Position numbers and translations under genes: made by a program. Below are positions 1-8,489 of a stretch of DNA of 64,000 bases, one piece after another. Location of the stretch: positions 105,696 to 169,695 of the forward strand of contig JAHDVP010000004.1 in NCBI GenBank assembly GCA_023384575.1. The letters are read 5' to 3'. Source of the stretch: Acidobacteriota bacterium. Its GTDB lineage: Bacteria; Acidobacteriota; Vicinamibacteria; Vicinamibacterales; JAFNAJ01. The number at the start of each line of letters is the position of its first letter. The stretch's first letter is position 1. A model generated the notes under the pieces. It made no database searches. It was not told the DNA's origin and was given only the letters and a program-made list of their open reading frames with translations.

Positions 1-203
1 TCATCGTGCTGAGCCCGACCGTCTGGGTCGACGTGCTGGGCTACCCATCGGCCCTGTTCGGGCTGCGGAACCCGGCCATCGTCTCGATGACGGTGGCGTT
101 CCTGGTGGGCATCGGGGTGTCGCTCGCCACGCGCGAGCCCCGCGCCGCGACGATGTTCGACGAGGAGAAGCTGCGGACCTACCTGGGCGTCGGCGCGGAG
201 TGA
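1..203 (+). CDS. sodium:solute (acetate-type) symporter, C-terminal fragment
   Basis: The window opens inside this gene, so only the last ~65 codons are visible. They hold a hydrophobic segment (about residues 20-42 of the visible part) and the tail FDEEKLRTYLGVGAE. That tail resembles the cytoplasmic end of cation/acetate symporters of the SSS family (ActP-like). The next gene on the same strand, 129 bases downstream, is acetyl-CoA synthetase, which supports an acetate or short-chain acid uptake role. Substrate assignment is inference from the tail and the neighbour, because the transport core lies outside the window. Confidence 0.7.
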   Translation, partial: IVLSPTVWVDVLGYPSALFGLRNPAIVSMTVAFLVGIGVSLATREPRAATMFDEEKLRTYLGVGAE

Positions 204-332
204 GGTCCGAACGAATCGCCCGGGCTACAATCGGCGGGCAGCACCAGCAGGTTCATCCGTGGGTGGGTCGGCGGCCACCGGCCGCCAGCCGCCAGCACGA
301 CCCGTATCGGCCTCTCGAGGGAGCACGACACC

Positions 333-2285
333 GTGAGCGACGCCGCCTATCCCGTGAAGCCCGCAATCGCGCAGCGGGCGCACATCAACAGCTTCGACGA
401 GTACCAGCGGCTCTACCGCCTGTCGCTCGACAACCCCGAGTGGTTCTGGGGCGAGCAGGCGAAGACGCTCACCTGGTTCCACCCGTGGCAGTCGGTGCTC
501 GACGCCGACTACGAGGAGGTCGACTTCGCCTGGTTCTCGGGCGGCCGTCTCAACGCGAGCTTCAACTGCGTCGACCGGCACCTGCCGACGGCCGGCGACC
601 GGACGGCCATCATCTGGGTGGGTGACGAGCCGGGCGAGTACCGCCGCATCTCGTACCGAGAGCTCAAGCACCAGGTGTGTCGCGTGGCGAACGTCCTGCT
701 GCACCACGGCGTCAAGAAGGGCGATCGCGTGTGCATCTACCTGACGATGATGCCGGAGCTCGTGTACGCGATGCTGGCTTGCGCACGCATCGGCGCCGTG
801 CACTCTGTGGTCTTCGGCGGGTTCAGTGCCGATTCGCTGCGCGATCGCATCGTCGATGCCCGGTGCCGCGTCGTGGTGACGGCGAACGAGGGACTGAGGG
901 GCGGTCGAGCGGTGCCGCTCAAGAAGACCGTGGACCGCGCCGTCGAGGGCATGGCGATGGTCGACACCGTGCTCGTCGCCCGCCGCACCGACGCCGACGT
1001 CGACATGGCTCCCGGCCGCGACCACTGGCTCGACGAGGAATGTCACCGTCAGCGCTCGACGTGCACGAACGAGTGGATGGGGGCGGAGGACCCGCTGTTC
1101 GTCCTGTACACATCCGGCAGCACGGGCAAGCCCAAAGGGCTGCTGCACACGACGGGCGGCTACCTCACCTACGCGGCCTACACGCACCGCCTCGTCTTCG
1201 ACTACCACCCGGGCGACATTTACTTCTGTGCGGCCGACATCGGCTGGATCACCGGACACAGCTACATCGTCTACGGGCCGCTCGCCAACGGAGCGACGAC
1301 CGTGATGTTCGAGTCGACGCCCGTCTATCCCGACCCGGGCCGCTACTGGCGCATCGTCGACGACCTCGGCGTCAACGTGATCTACACGGCGCCGACCGCG
1401 CTGCGCGCGCTCGCGCAGAAGGGCGACGAGTGGGTGAAGCGATACTCGCGCCAGTCACTGCGCATCCTCGGCACGGTGGGCGAGCCCATCAACCCCGAGA
1501 TCTGGAAGTGGTACCACGATGTGGTTGGCGACGGCCGCTGCACCGTGGTCGACACGTGGTGGCAGACCGAGACGGGTGGCATCCTGATCACGCCCCTGCC
1601 AGGGGCCACGCCGACCAAACCGGGCTCGGCGACGCTGCCCTTCTTCGGCGTGAAGCCGGTGGTCGTCGACGCGACGACCGGTGCGCCCATCGAGGGCAAC
1701 GGCGTGTCGGGCGCCTTGTGTCTGGCCTCGCCGTGGCCCGGGCAGGCCCGGACGGTGCACGGCGATCACCAGCGGTTCCGGGAGACCTACTTCAGCCAGT
1801 ACCCCGGGTATTACTTCACCGGCGACGGCGTACGGCGTGACGAAGACGGGTACTACTGGATCACCGGGCGCATCGACGACGTGCTGAACGTGTCGGGCCA
1901 TCGTATCGGCACGGCGGAGGTGGAGAGCGCCCTCGTGTCGCACGAGGCGGTCGCGGAGGCTGCGGTCGTCGGCTACCCGCACGAGATCAAGGGCCAGGGC
2001 ATCTACGCGTACGTCCTGCTCCGCGCCGGGTACGAGGACGCGGGCGAGGAGCAGCTCGTCGGCGCGCTCAAGCAGCAGGTGCGCAACGCCATCGGCGCGT
2101 TCGCCGCGCCCGACATCGTCCACATCGCGTCGGGCCTGCCGAAGACGCGCAGCGGCAAGATCATGCGGCGCGTCCTGCGCAAGGTCGCCTCTTCGGAGTA
2201 CGACGGCCTCGGCGATCTGACGACGCTCGCCGAACCGGAGGTCGTGCAGCGGCTGATCGACGAGCACCGCGAGCGGATGGCGTGA
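333..2285 (+). CDS. acs: acetyl-CoA synthetase (AMP-forming)
   Basis: Converts acetate, ATP and CoA to acetyl-CoA, AMP and pyrophosphate in the cytoplasm. The 650-residue length is normal for the family. Visible motifs are the P-loop-like [10 protein letters not shown] near residue 260, the adenylation motif [10 protein letters not shown] near residue 410, and the C-terminal [11 protein letters not shown] near residue 606 that carries the catalytic lysine, which is regulated by acetylation in characterised enzymes. The start is a GTG (MSDAAYPV...) after the purine-rich stretch GAGGGAG. A TACAAT box about 100 bases upstream may be its own promoter, although the gene probably also works with the preceding symporter. 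The enzyme feeds acetate into central metabolism. Confidence 0.96.
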   Translation: MSDAAYPVKPAIAQRAHINSFDEYQRLYRLSLDNPEWFWGEQAKTLTWFHPWQSVLDADYEEVDFAWFSGGRLNASFNCVDRHLPTAGDRTAIIWVGDEPGEYRRISYRELKHQVCRVANVLLHHGVKKGDRVCIYLTMMPELVYAMLACARIGAVHSVVFGGFSADSLRDRIVDARCRVVVTANEGLRGGRAVPLKKTVDRAVEGMAMVDTVLVARRTDADVDMAPGRDHWLDEECHRQRSTCTNEWMGAEDPLFVLYTSGSTGKPKGLLHTTGGYLTYAAYTHRLVFDYHPGDIYFCAADIGWITGHSYIVYGPLANGATTVMFESTPVYPDPGRYWRIVDDLGVNVIYTAPTALRALAQKGDEWVKRYSRQSLRILGTVGEPINPEIWKWYHDVVGDGRCTVVDTWWQTETGGILITPLPGATPTKPGSATLPFFGVKPVVVDATTGAPIEGNGVSGALCLASPWPGQARTVHGDHQRFRETYFSQYPGYYFTGDGVRRDEDGYYWITGRIDDVLNVSGHRIGTAEVESALVSHEAVAEAAVVGYPHEIKGQGIYAYVLLRAGYEDAGEEQLVGALKQQVRNAIGAFAAPDIVHIASGLPKTRSGKIMRRVLRKVASSEYDGLGDLTTLAEPEVVQRLIDEHRERMA

Positions 2286-2505
2286 ATCGGACCGAGTTGG
2301 CCCCAAGTTGCCAATCCGGCTGGCGGCTGACGACTGGCGGCCTCGTTGGAGAAATCGACGATTGGACGACTGACCGTCGCTTCACGCCCAGTGAGGTCAC
2401 CGTTCACGGAGAAGACGGCGATCTTCACCGTGCTGGCCGGGAGCCGCCGGTCGGTCGTCGCAAGCCGACTATCGGGCTGGGACTCACCGTGAGGGCTTCG
2501 CTCCC

Positions 2506-3597
2506 TCACGTCGTCGCGCCGCTCTCGGTGGCTTCCCTCAGGCGTTCGGCGAGGAAGTGCGAGACGACCTTGTCGAGCAGTTCGTCGAGCTCACCGTTGA
2601 GCACGCCCGTGAGCTGGTGGGTCGTGAAGTTGATGCGGTGGTCGGTGATCCGGCTCTGCGGGAAGTTGTAGGTCCGGATCTTCTCGGATCGCTCGCCCGT
2701 GCCGACCTGGCTGCGCCGATCCTTCGCGATGGCGTCCTGCTGCTTGCGCATCTCGATCTCGTAGAGGCGCGCGCGCAGCACCTTCATCGCCTTCGCCCGG
2801 TTCTTGATCTGCGATTTCTCGTCCTGCTGCGACACGACGAGTCCGGTCGGGATGTGCGTGAGGCGCACGGCCGAGTAGGTCGTGTTGACGCTCTGGCCGC
2901 CCGGCCCGCTCGAGCAGAACGTGTCGATCCGCAGGTCCTTCGGGTCGATCTGGACGTCGACCTCCTCCGCCTCCGGCAGGACCGCCACCGTGGCCGTCGA
3001 CGTGTGGATGCGGCCGCTCGCCTCGGTCGCCGGCACGCGCTGCACGCGGTGGACGCCGCTCTCGTACTTGAGGCGGCTGTAGACCTGGCGGCCCTCGATG
3101 ATGGCGATGACCTCCTTGAGACCGCCGGCCTCGGCGTCGCTCTGCGACATCAGCTCGAGACGCCAGCCCTGCCGCTCCGCGAAGCGCGAGTACATGCGGA
3201 AGAGATCGGCGGCGAAGAGCGCCGCCTCCTCGCCGCCGGTACCGGCCCGGATCTCGAGCATGACGTTCTTCTCGTCGTTCGGATCCTTGGGCACGAGCAA
3301 CAGCTTGATCCGTTGCTCGAGCGCGTCGCGCCGGCCCGTGAGCGTGTCGAGCTCCTCGCGGGCGAGCTGTGCCATCTCAGCATCGCCGGACCGGACCAGA
3401 TCCTCGGCCTGGGCGATCTGATCGACGATCGAGCGGTAGTCGCGACCGCAGTCGACGAGCTCCTCGATTTCGGCGATCGCCTTCGAGTGTGTGCGGAACT
3501 CGCCCGGATCGGCCTGGACCGACGAATCGGCGATGAGCGCCGTGAGCTTGTCGTACCTGGCCTCGACGGCCGCGAGCTTCTCGATCAGATCTGCCAT
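2506..3597 (-). CDS. prfA: peptide chain release factor 1
   Basis: Terminates translation at UAA and UAG. The GGQ motif that triggers peptidyl-tRNA hydrolysis lies in [16 protein letters not shown] near residue 232. The stop-codon recognition motif has the RF1 form, in [14 protein letters not shown] near residue 187, not the SPF of RF2. The 363 residues counted from the ATG at 3597 match the family length; a longer open frame upstream is not needed. It follows moaE and moaD on the same strand with an 83-base gap. RF1 does not read UGA, consistent with UGA being available for selenocysteine (see the tRNA at 16705). Confidence 0.96.
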   Translation of the reverse strand: MADLIEKLAAVEARYDKLTALIADSSVQADPGEFRTHSKAIAEIEELVDCGRDYRSIVDQIAQAEDLVRSGDAEMAQLAREELDTLTGRRDALEQRIKLLLVPKDPNDEKNVMLEIRAGTGGEEAALFAADLFRMYSRFAERQGWRLELMSQSDAEAGGLKEVIAIIEGRQVYSRLKYESGVHRVQRVPATEASGRIHTSTATVAVLPEAEEVDVQIDPKDLRIDTFCSSGPGGQSVNTTYSAVRLTHIPTGLVVSQQDEKSQIKNRAKAMKVLRARLYEIEMRKQQDAIAKDRRSQVGTGERSEKIRTYNFPQSRITDHRINFTTHQLTGVLNGELDELLDKVVSHFLAERLREATESGATT

Positions 3598-3680
3598 GGG
3601 TTCAGCGGTGAGCGCGCCCGCAGGCCAGCGGCGCTGCCGGCGCGGCGGTCTTCCGGCGGAGCGACCGTGAGTGTGACATG

Positions 3681-3926
3681 TCAGCCGCCGGAGACCGGCG
3701 GAAGGAACGCGATCTCGTCGCCATCGGCGACCGGATCGTCGAGCTTCGCATACTCGGCGTTGCGGGCGCACGAGATGACCCGCGTGTAGGCCGCGAGGTC
3801 CGGGTGCTCGGCGACGAGATCCTCCCACACGGCACGGATCGACGCTCCGGCCGCGACGTCGCGCGAGACGTCTGGCGATCCGACCACGTCGCGCAACCGG
3901 GCGAACAACCGTATCGTCACCGGCAT
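3681..3926 (-). CDS. moaD: molybdopterin synthase sulfur carrier subunit
   Basis: A small ubiquitin-fold protein of 81 residues. It carries sulfur as a C-terminal thiocarboxylate for conversion of cPMP to molybdopterin. The essential C-terminal Gly-Gly is present (LPPVSGG), and the N-terminus ([11 protein letters not shown]) fits the beta-grasp fold. Its first codons overlap the end of moaE by 10 bases, so translation is probably coupled, as expected for partners forming the MoaD2-MoaE2 complex. The start at 3926 was chosen because the longer upstream frame has shadow-type composition. Confidence 0.93.
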   Translation of the reverse strand: MPVTIRLFARLRDVVGSPDVSRDVAAGASIRAVWEDLVAEHPDLAAYTRVISCARNAEYAKLDDPVADGDEIAFLPPVSGG

Positions 3927-4405
3927 GCGCGCCTCAACGCCTCTTCCCGCGCGGTCTCGTCGTCCGGGTTGGCCGTCGCGCCCTCGATCCAGACCTCGCC
4001 GCCCTCGAAGTGCTCGCGCTTCCAGATGGGCGCGATCTGCTTGATGCGCTCGATCGCGTACCGGCTGGCCGCAAACGCCTCGGCACGATGCGCCGACGCC
4101 GCGGCGATGGCCACGCTCACCTCGCCGAGCGCGAGCGTGCCGACGCGGTGGTGAATGGCCAGCGTGACGCCTGGCCACGCGGAGGCGGCCTCCGAGCGAA
4201 TCCGATCCAGGGCCTTCACCGCCAGTGGGCCGTAGGCCTCGTATTCCAGCGCGCGCACGGCGCGTCCCTGGTTTTCCCCCCGGACGACCCCGAGAAATGT
4301 CACGATGGCGCCAGCCGCGCCGGCACCGGGCCCGGCCGACGGGCTCACCAGCCCGGCCAGTGCGGCTGGGTCGAGCGGATGTTCGCTGATCGCCGCAAAC
4401 GCCAT
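3917..4405 (-). CDS. moaE: molybdopterin synthase catalytic subunit
   Basis: Inserts two sulfurs into precursor Z/cPMP to make molybdopterin, with MoaD as donor. The 162-residue protein carries family features: [12 protein letters not shown] near residue 35, ALEYEAYG near residue 53, the [10 protein letters not shown] stretch, and [18 protein letters not shown] near the end, which contains the conserved active-site lysines. The ATG at 4405 is preceded by a perfect TATAAT box only 6 bases upstream, so the transcript may be leaderless. A 43-bp palindrome lies immediately upstream of that box, where a -35 element would be expected. Confidence 0.94.
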   Translation of the reverse strand: MAFAAISEHPLDPAALAGLVSPSAGPGAGAAGAIVTFLGVVRGENQGRAVRALEYEAYGPLAVKALDRIRSEAASAWPGVTLAIHHRVGTLALGEVSVAIAAASAHRAEAFAASRYAIERIKQIAPIWKREHFEGGEVWIEGATANPDDETAREEALRRACR

Positions 4406-4411
4406 CCCCCG

Positions 4412-4417
4412 ATTATA
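4412..4417 (-). promoter_or_regulatory. -10 box of moaE
   Basis: The minus strand reads TATAAT, then six bases (CGGGGG), then the moaE ATG. With transcription starting about seven bases after a -10 box, the mRNA would begin at or next to the start codon. The 43-bp palindrome starts two bases farther upstream, so the normal -35 position lies within the repeat. Confidence 0.6.
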
Positions 4418-4418
4418 G

Positions 4419-4461
4419 GGGGTCAGGTCTTGAACCATGGCGTTTTTCACGACCTGACCCC
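4419..4461. repeat. 43-bp palindromic repeat, copy A
   Basis: First of five 43-bp inverted repeats in this window with arms of the form GGGGTCAGGTCNTGA. Here the arms are GGGGTCAGGTC and GACCTGACCCC around a short GGCGT-containing centre. It lies in the divergent gap between moaE and the flavodoxin gene. The fixed length and near-identical arms show a dispersed REP-like family rather than chance hairpins. Confidence 0.9.
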
Positions 4462-4482
4462 GCTCAACGGACGGAGGTTGCC

Positions 4483-5088
4483 ATGTATCGAGACGTCATC
4501 GCCTGCCTCGGAGTGCTGCTGGGTGTCGCATCCATGGCCGCCGCCCAGGACCAACCCGCTGCCGTGCGGATCCTGATCGCCTACGAGTCGGTTACGGGAA
4601 ACACCGAGAAGCTGGCGCAGGCGATACGCGACGGGGCCGTGGCCGTTCCTGCCGTCGAGGTGACGCTGTCGCGGGCCAGTGAGGTCAGAGACGAGGCACT
4701 CGCGGGGTTCGATGGGGTGATCGTGGGAACGCCCGTCTACTGGGCGAATCTCACGGCTGAAACGAAGCGGTTCCTCGACCGGCTCGGCGACGCGTTGTGG
4801 AAGGCGAAGACGACCGGCGACGGCCGCACGGCCGGCGCCTTCTGCACCGGTGGCGGGGTCTCGATGGGGAAGGACGTCGCGCGCCTGTCCATTCTGTCCG
4901 CCTTCATGACCATGCGGTTCGTCGTGGTGGGAGGAGTCGATGCCGCGGGGTTCGGCACGCTCGGCCCGGAAGCGACGACCGGTCCGGACGACCCTGGCGT
5001 CGCGGGCCGGGAACTCGACGAGGCGCGGGCGTTCGGCGAGCGCTTCGCGCGCCTCACCCGTCAGCTCCGATCCGGGGTCGGGTCTTGA
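4483..5088 (+). CDS. flavodoxin/NAD(P)H:quinone oxidoreductase-like protein with signal peptide
   Basis: After the leader the protein has a flavodoxin fold: ILIAYESVTGNTEKLAQAI near residue 30 is the FMN phosphate-binding loop, and GTPVYWANLTAETKRFLDR near residue 84 is the WrbA/flavodoxin-type second loop. The first ~22 residues (MYRDVIACLGVLLGVASMAAAQ) form a typical signal peptide, unusual because flavodoxins and WrbA proteins are normally cytoplasmic. The 201-residue length fits WrbA. The ATG follows a GGAGG ribosome site. The last codons (GVGS and stop) are supplied by the left arm of palindrome copy B. Electron donor and acceptor are unknown. Confidence 0.8.
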   Translation: MYRDVIACLGVLLGVASMAAAQDQPAAVRILIAYESVTGNTEKLAQAIRDGAVAVPAVEVTLSRASEVRDEALAGFDGVIVGTPVYWANLTAETKRFLDRLGDALWKAKTTGDGRTAGAFCTGGGVSMGKDVARLSILSAFMTMRFVVVGGVDAAGFGTLGPEATTGPDDPGVAGRELDEARAFGERFARLTRQLRSGVGS

Positions 5089-5116
5089 AGTATGGCGTCC
5101 TTCAAGACCTGACCCC
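5074..5116. repeat. 43-bp palindromic repeat, copy B
   Basis: Inverted repeat with arms GGGGTCGGGTCTTGAAG and CTTCAAGACCTGACCCC, missing only one arm pairing. It lies between convergent genes and forms the 3' end of both. The plus-strand arm encodes the last four residues and stop of the flavodoxin gene, and the minus-strand arm does the same for the PAP2 gene. As an RNA hairpin it could also act as a bidirectional terminator or 3'-end stabiliser. Confidence 0.92.
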
Positions 5117-6127
5117 ACGCCACCAGCGGTCGAAGCGGGGGGTGAGCCACACGACCCACGGCAGCAGCAGCGCGCCGGCGATCAGGTCCACCACGTAGTG
5201 GTGGCGCAGGTAGACGGTCGCAACCAGCAGGCCGGTGACGACGACGAGCAGGATGGGGAAATACCAGCGGCAGTACCGCCACGCGTAGTGGAGCGCGACG
5301 ATGCTCACCCCCGCGTGCAGGCTCGGGAACGCCGCGCGCGACGCGTGGTTCGGCATCATGTCGATCAGGCTCGCCTGGAAGTTCATGATGGGCCCCCCGC
5401 GCAGGTTCACTTCGAACATCCCGAGCGACTCGAGATAGAGCCGCGGAGGGGCCGCCGGGAAGATGACGTAGAGCAGGTAACCGGTGTAGAAGCACAAGAT
5501 GACGCCGAGCAGCACCTCGCGCGCCTCGACCCGCTTGCCGCTCGCCCACAGGACGATCACCACCGACGGCGCAATCAGGAAGAAGCTCGAGTAGAACATC
5601 GAGAAGAACTCCGTCCGCCCGCGCGTGATGAACTGTTCGGCCCACACCACGGGTTGGCCACCGAAGATCCACTCCTCAATCGCCACCAGGTGATGGTGGA
5701 TGTCGTTGGGGTTGACGAACCGCACGGTGTCGTGGAGGTTCGTGTAGACCGCGATGCACAGCACAAACGGCAGCATCGTCCGATAGAACTCGGCGGCGGC
5801 CGCGAGGCGCGGCCGCCACGCGAGCCACTCCCGCGACCGGTCGATGAGCGGGATCGTCGCGGCCAGCAGCACGGCCACGCTCAGCCGCAGCAGCCCCGCC
5901 TCGATGCGCTTCACCGACAGGCCGTCCTGCTGCAGGCTCGAGATCGCGTACACCGTGACGATGCTCGATGGCACGAAGCCGACGACGAACAACGCCTCCT
6001 CCGGCCGCAGGCGCCGGAACGCCTGCCACAGGCTCACGAGCCAGCCGCCGCCCGCCCCGCGGGGTCGCGTCACCGCGGAGCCGACACCGCGTTCCGCAGC
6101 GGCCTGGCGACCCTCGTCAGCGCTCAT
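5102..6127 (-). CDS. PAP2-superfamily membrane protein (inositol phosphorylceramide synthase/Aur1-like)
   Basis: A 341-residue integral membrane protein with about seven hydrophobic segments. The catalytic PAP2 signature is near the C-terminus: FPSLHAGVSIVALHYAW followed by YLRHHYVVDLIAG, giving the two histidines and the aspartate of the phosphatase/phosphotransferase triad. The architecture, with a long hydrophobic N-terminal half and a CX-type loop FPAAPPR, resembles the Aur1/inositol-phosphotransferase branch more than short PAP2 phosphatases. A role in phospholipid or sphingolipid head-group transfer is therefore inferred. The last residues (RGVRS and stop) come from palindrome copy B. 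Confidence 0.83.
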   Translation of the reverse strand: MSADEGRQAAAERGVGSAVTRPRGAGGGWLVSLWQAFRRLRPEEALFVVGFVPSSIVTVYAISSLQQDGLSVKRIEAGLLRLSVAVLLAATIPLIDRSREWLAWRPRLAAAAEFYRTMLPFVLCIAVYTNLHDTVRFVNPNDIHHHLVAIEEWIFGGQPVVWAEQFITRGRTEFFSMFYSSFFLIAPSVVIVLWASGKRVEAREVLLGVILCFYTGYLLYVIFPAAPPRLYLESLGMFEVNLRGGPIMNFQASLIDMMPNHASRAAFPSLHAGVSIVALHYAWRYCRWYFPILLVVVTGLLVATVYLRHHYVVDLIAGALLLPWVVWLTPRFDRWWRGVRS

Positions 6128-6198
6128 GCGATCCCGTCGCCGATGGCGATGTCGCCGCGGCCGAGAGCAGGGAGTGTGGAGGCACGCGTGGCACGGCG

Positions 6199-6885
6199 TC
6201 AGCGGCCGAAGACGAGCAGATACTGGTAGGGCAGGAACCGTTCGTGAGCGAGCAGGCGCAGCCCCGCGACGTCCGCGTCGGCGACGACGGTGGCCGGGTC
6301 GACGCGCTCTTCCATCGCCGGTCCTGGGCCACCACCCTCCCGCCTGAAGTCGACGATTCCGAGGCGGCCGTTCGGCTTGAGCGAGGCGCGGACGTTCGCC
6401 AGCAACTGCACGCGGTTCTGGACCTCGTGATACGCGTCGACCATCAGCACCGCGTCGAGCGCCTCGGGCGGCAGCCGGGGGTCGTCGTCTTCACCGAGCA
6501 CGGTGACGACGTTGCGGAGCCCCTCGCGTGCCACGCGCCGGTCGATGGCATCGACCATCTGCCGTTGCACGTCCTCGGCGTAGACCAGCCCATTGGGCCC
6601 GACCCGGCGGGCGAGCCGCACGGTGAACCACCCGCCCCCCGCCCCGAGGTCGGCGACGACCGAGCCGTCGCCGATGCCGAGCGCGTCCATGATCTCGCCT
6701 GGCATCTGCCAGGCATCGCGGTCTGGGCCCTCCAGGACCCCAAGATCCTGCGGCGGGAACAGCCGCCCGTGGCGTGGGCGCTCCTGCGCCGAGAGCGCGG
6801 CCACCACGCCAGCGATCACGAGCAGCGCGGCCCCGCCTCGAAAGCCCCCTCGGAGGCCGCGCCAATCGGCCGCGCGCCAGCACAT
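6199..6885 (-). CDS. SAM-dependent methyltransferase with N-terminal signal or anchor
   Basis: A class I methyltransferase fold follows an N-terminal hydrophobic segment (residues 14-32). Motif I is VVADLGAGGGWFTVRLA near residue 78; the acidic end of the second strand is VYAEDVQ, and the later motif is DAVLMVDAYHEV near residue 142. The 228-residue length and the leader match a group of envelope-targeted methyltransferases seen in acidobacteria. The substrate cannot be deduced. The ATG is 6 bases after a TATAAT box shared in sequence with the divergent fumarase promoter, so the transcript is probably leaderless. Confidence 0.8.
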   Translation of the reverse strand: MCWRAADWRGLRGGFRGGAALLVIAGVVAALSAQERPRHGRLFPPQDLGVLEGPDRDAWQMPGEIMDALGIGDGSVVADLGAGGGWFTVRLARRVGPNGLVYAEDVQRQMVDAIDRRVAREGLRNVVTVLGEDDDPRLPPEALDAVLMVDAYHEVQNRVQLLANVRASLKPNGRLGIVDFRREGGGPGPAMEERVDPATVVADADVAGLRLLAHERFLPYQYLLVFGR

Positions 6886-6891
6886 GGGAGG

Positions 6892-6899
6892 ATTATACT
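6892..6899. promoter_or_regulatory. overlapping divergent -10 boxes (methyltransferase/fumarase)
   Basis: The 20-base gap between the two divergent start codons contains ATTATACT. The minus strand reads TATAAT (6897-6892), then six bases, then the methyltransferase ATG. The plus strand reads TATACT (6894-6899), then six bases, then the fumarase ATG. The two -10 hexamers overlap by four bases, so the promoters should compete and both mRNAs would be leaderless. Confidence 0.6.
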
Positions 6900-6905
6900 C
6901 GTCGC

Positions 6906-8438
6906 ATGATGACGGCCTTTTTCGACAGCATGCTCCAGCTCATCACGCGAACCTCCACCGATCTGCCGCCGGACGTGCGCCGGGCCATGAAGCAGGCCAC
7001 GGGCATGGAGGTGCCGGGCAGCAGTGCGGGCCAGGCGATGGCAATCATCGCCGAGAACATCGACCAGGCCAGTGACGGCGAGGGCCCGATCTGCCAGGAC
7101 ACCGGGATGCCGACCTTCGAGGTGAAGGTCCCGATCGGCACGAACCAGCTCTGGATGCGGCAGCAAATCCGGGACGCCGTCGCCGAGGCGACGCGCCGCG
7201 GCAAGCTGCGCCCCAACTCCGTCGACTCGATCACGGGGAAGAACTCGGGCGACAACCTCGGCCCGGGCACGCCGATCGTCCACTTCGACCAGTGGGAGCG
7301 GGACGACATCGAGGTGAAGCTCATTCTGAAGGGCGGCGGCTGCGAGAACACCAACGCGCAGTACGCGCTGCCGGTGGAGCTTGCGCACCTCGGGCGGGCC
7401 GACCGGACGCTCGACGGCGTGCGCAAGTGCATCCTGCACGCCGTGTGGCAGGCCCAGGGCAAGGGCTGCAGCCCCGGGGCCGTCGGCGTCGGCATCGGCG
7501 GCGACCGCACTTCGGGGTATGCCCTCGCCAAGGAGCAGCTCTTCCGCCTGCTCGACGACGTGAACCCCGACGAGCGGCTCGCGGCGCTCGAGGCGCAGGT
7601 GATGAACACCGTGAACACCCTCGGCGTCGGGCCCATGGGCTTCGGCGGAGGCGTCTCGCTCATCGGCTGCAAGATCGGCGCGGCCAACCGCCTGCCCGCG
7701 AGCTTCTTCGTCTCGGTGGCCTACGACTGCTGGGCGTTCCGTCGCCTGGGGGTCGTGCTCGATCACGCCGACGGGCGCATCACCTCGTGGCTCTACCGCG
7801 ACCCGTCACAGGCACCGATTCGCATGATCGACACCGCCGAGGGCGCCCCGGGCGGCTTCCAGCTCACCGGCCGCGAGAAGGTGCTGACCCCGCCCATCGA
7901 CGAGGCGACCATCCGCTCGCTGCACGTCGGCGAGGTCGTCCTCGTGACGGGCCGGATGTACACCGGGCGCGACGCGGTGCACGCGCACCTGATGAAGCAC
8001 GACCCGCCCGTCGATCTGCGCGGCAGCGTGCTCTACCACTGCGGCCCTGTGGTCCTCAAGGAGGGCGACACCTGGCGCATGACAGCTGCCGGCCCCACGA
8101 CCAGCATCCGGGAGGAACCCTACCAGGCCGACGTGATCACGCGCTACGGCGTCCGTGCGGTGGTGGGCAAGGGCGGGATGGGCGCGAAGACGGCGGCCGC
8201 GCTGAAAGAAGCGGGCGCCGTCTATCTGAACGCCATTGGCGGCGCCGCGCAGTACTACGCACGCACCATCGAAGCCGTCGACGGCGTCTCCTGGCTCGAC
8301 TTCGGCGTGCCGGAAGCGATGTGGCACCTGCGCGTCAAGGCCTTCCCGGCCATCGTCACCATGGATGCGCACGGCAACAGTCTGCACAAGGACGTGGAAG
8401 CGCAGTCGGGCGAGAAGCTCGAACGGCTGCGCGCCTGA
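6906..8438 (+). CDS. fumA: class I fumarate hydratase (iron-sulfur)
   Basis: Interconverts fumarate and malate in the TCA cycle using an oxygen-sensitive [4Fe-4S] cluster. The 510-residue protein is the single-chain (alpha+beta) type. Cluster cysteine candidates sit in ICQDTGMPTF near residue 62, KGGGCENTN near residue 142, and GKGCSPGAVGVGIGGDR near residue 190. The C-terminal beta domain contains AAGPTTSIREEPY and VVGKGGMGAKT. The ATG at 6906 was chosen because of the -10 box placement; a longer upstream frame would run through the divergent gene. Confidence 0.94.
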   Translation: MMTAFFDSMLQLITRTSTDLPPDVRRAMKQATGMEVPGSSAGQAMAIIAENIDQASDGEGPICQDTGMPTFEVKVPIGTNQLWMRQQIRDAVAEATRRGKLRPNSVDSITGKNSGDNLGPGTPIVHFDQWERDDIEVKLILKGGGCENTNAQYALPVELAHLGRADRTLDGVRKCILHAVWQAQGKGCSPGAVGVGIGGDRTSGYALAKEQLFRLLDDVNPDERLAALEAQVMNTVNTLGVGPMGFGGGVSLIGCKIGAANRLPASFFVSVAYDCWAFRRLGVVLDHADGRITSWLYRDPSQAPIRMIDTAEGAPGGFQLTGREKVLTPPIDEATIRSLHVGEVVLVTGRMYTGRDAVHAHLMKHDPPVDLRGSVLYHCGPVVLKEGDTWRMTAAGPTTSIREEPYQADVITRYGVRAVVGKGGMGAKTAAALKEAGAVYLNAIGGAAQYYARTIEAVDGVSWLDFGVPEAMWHLRVKAFPAIVTMDAHGNSLHKDVEAQSGEKLERLRA

Positions 8439-8489
8439 CGCTGAACGGATCGGCCGGCCCCCTCGTATAGCTCGTCGGAGGCAACTGGC

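Noticed and set aside
225..1259. 344-residue antisense frame over acs
   Set aside because: Composition is that of a GC-rich shadow, and acs with all its motifs occupies the other strand.
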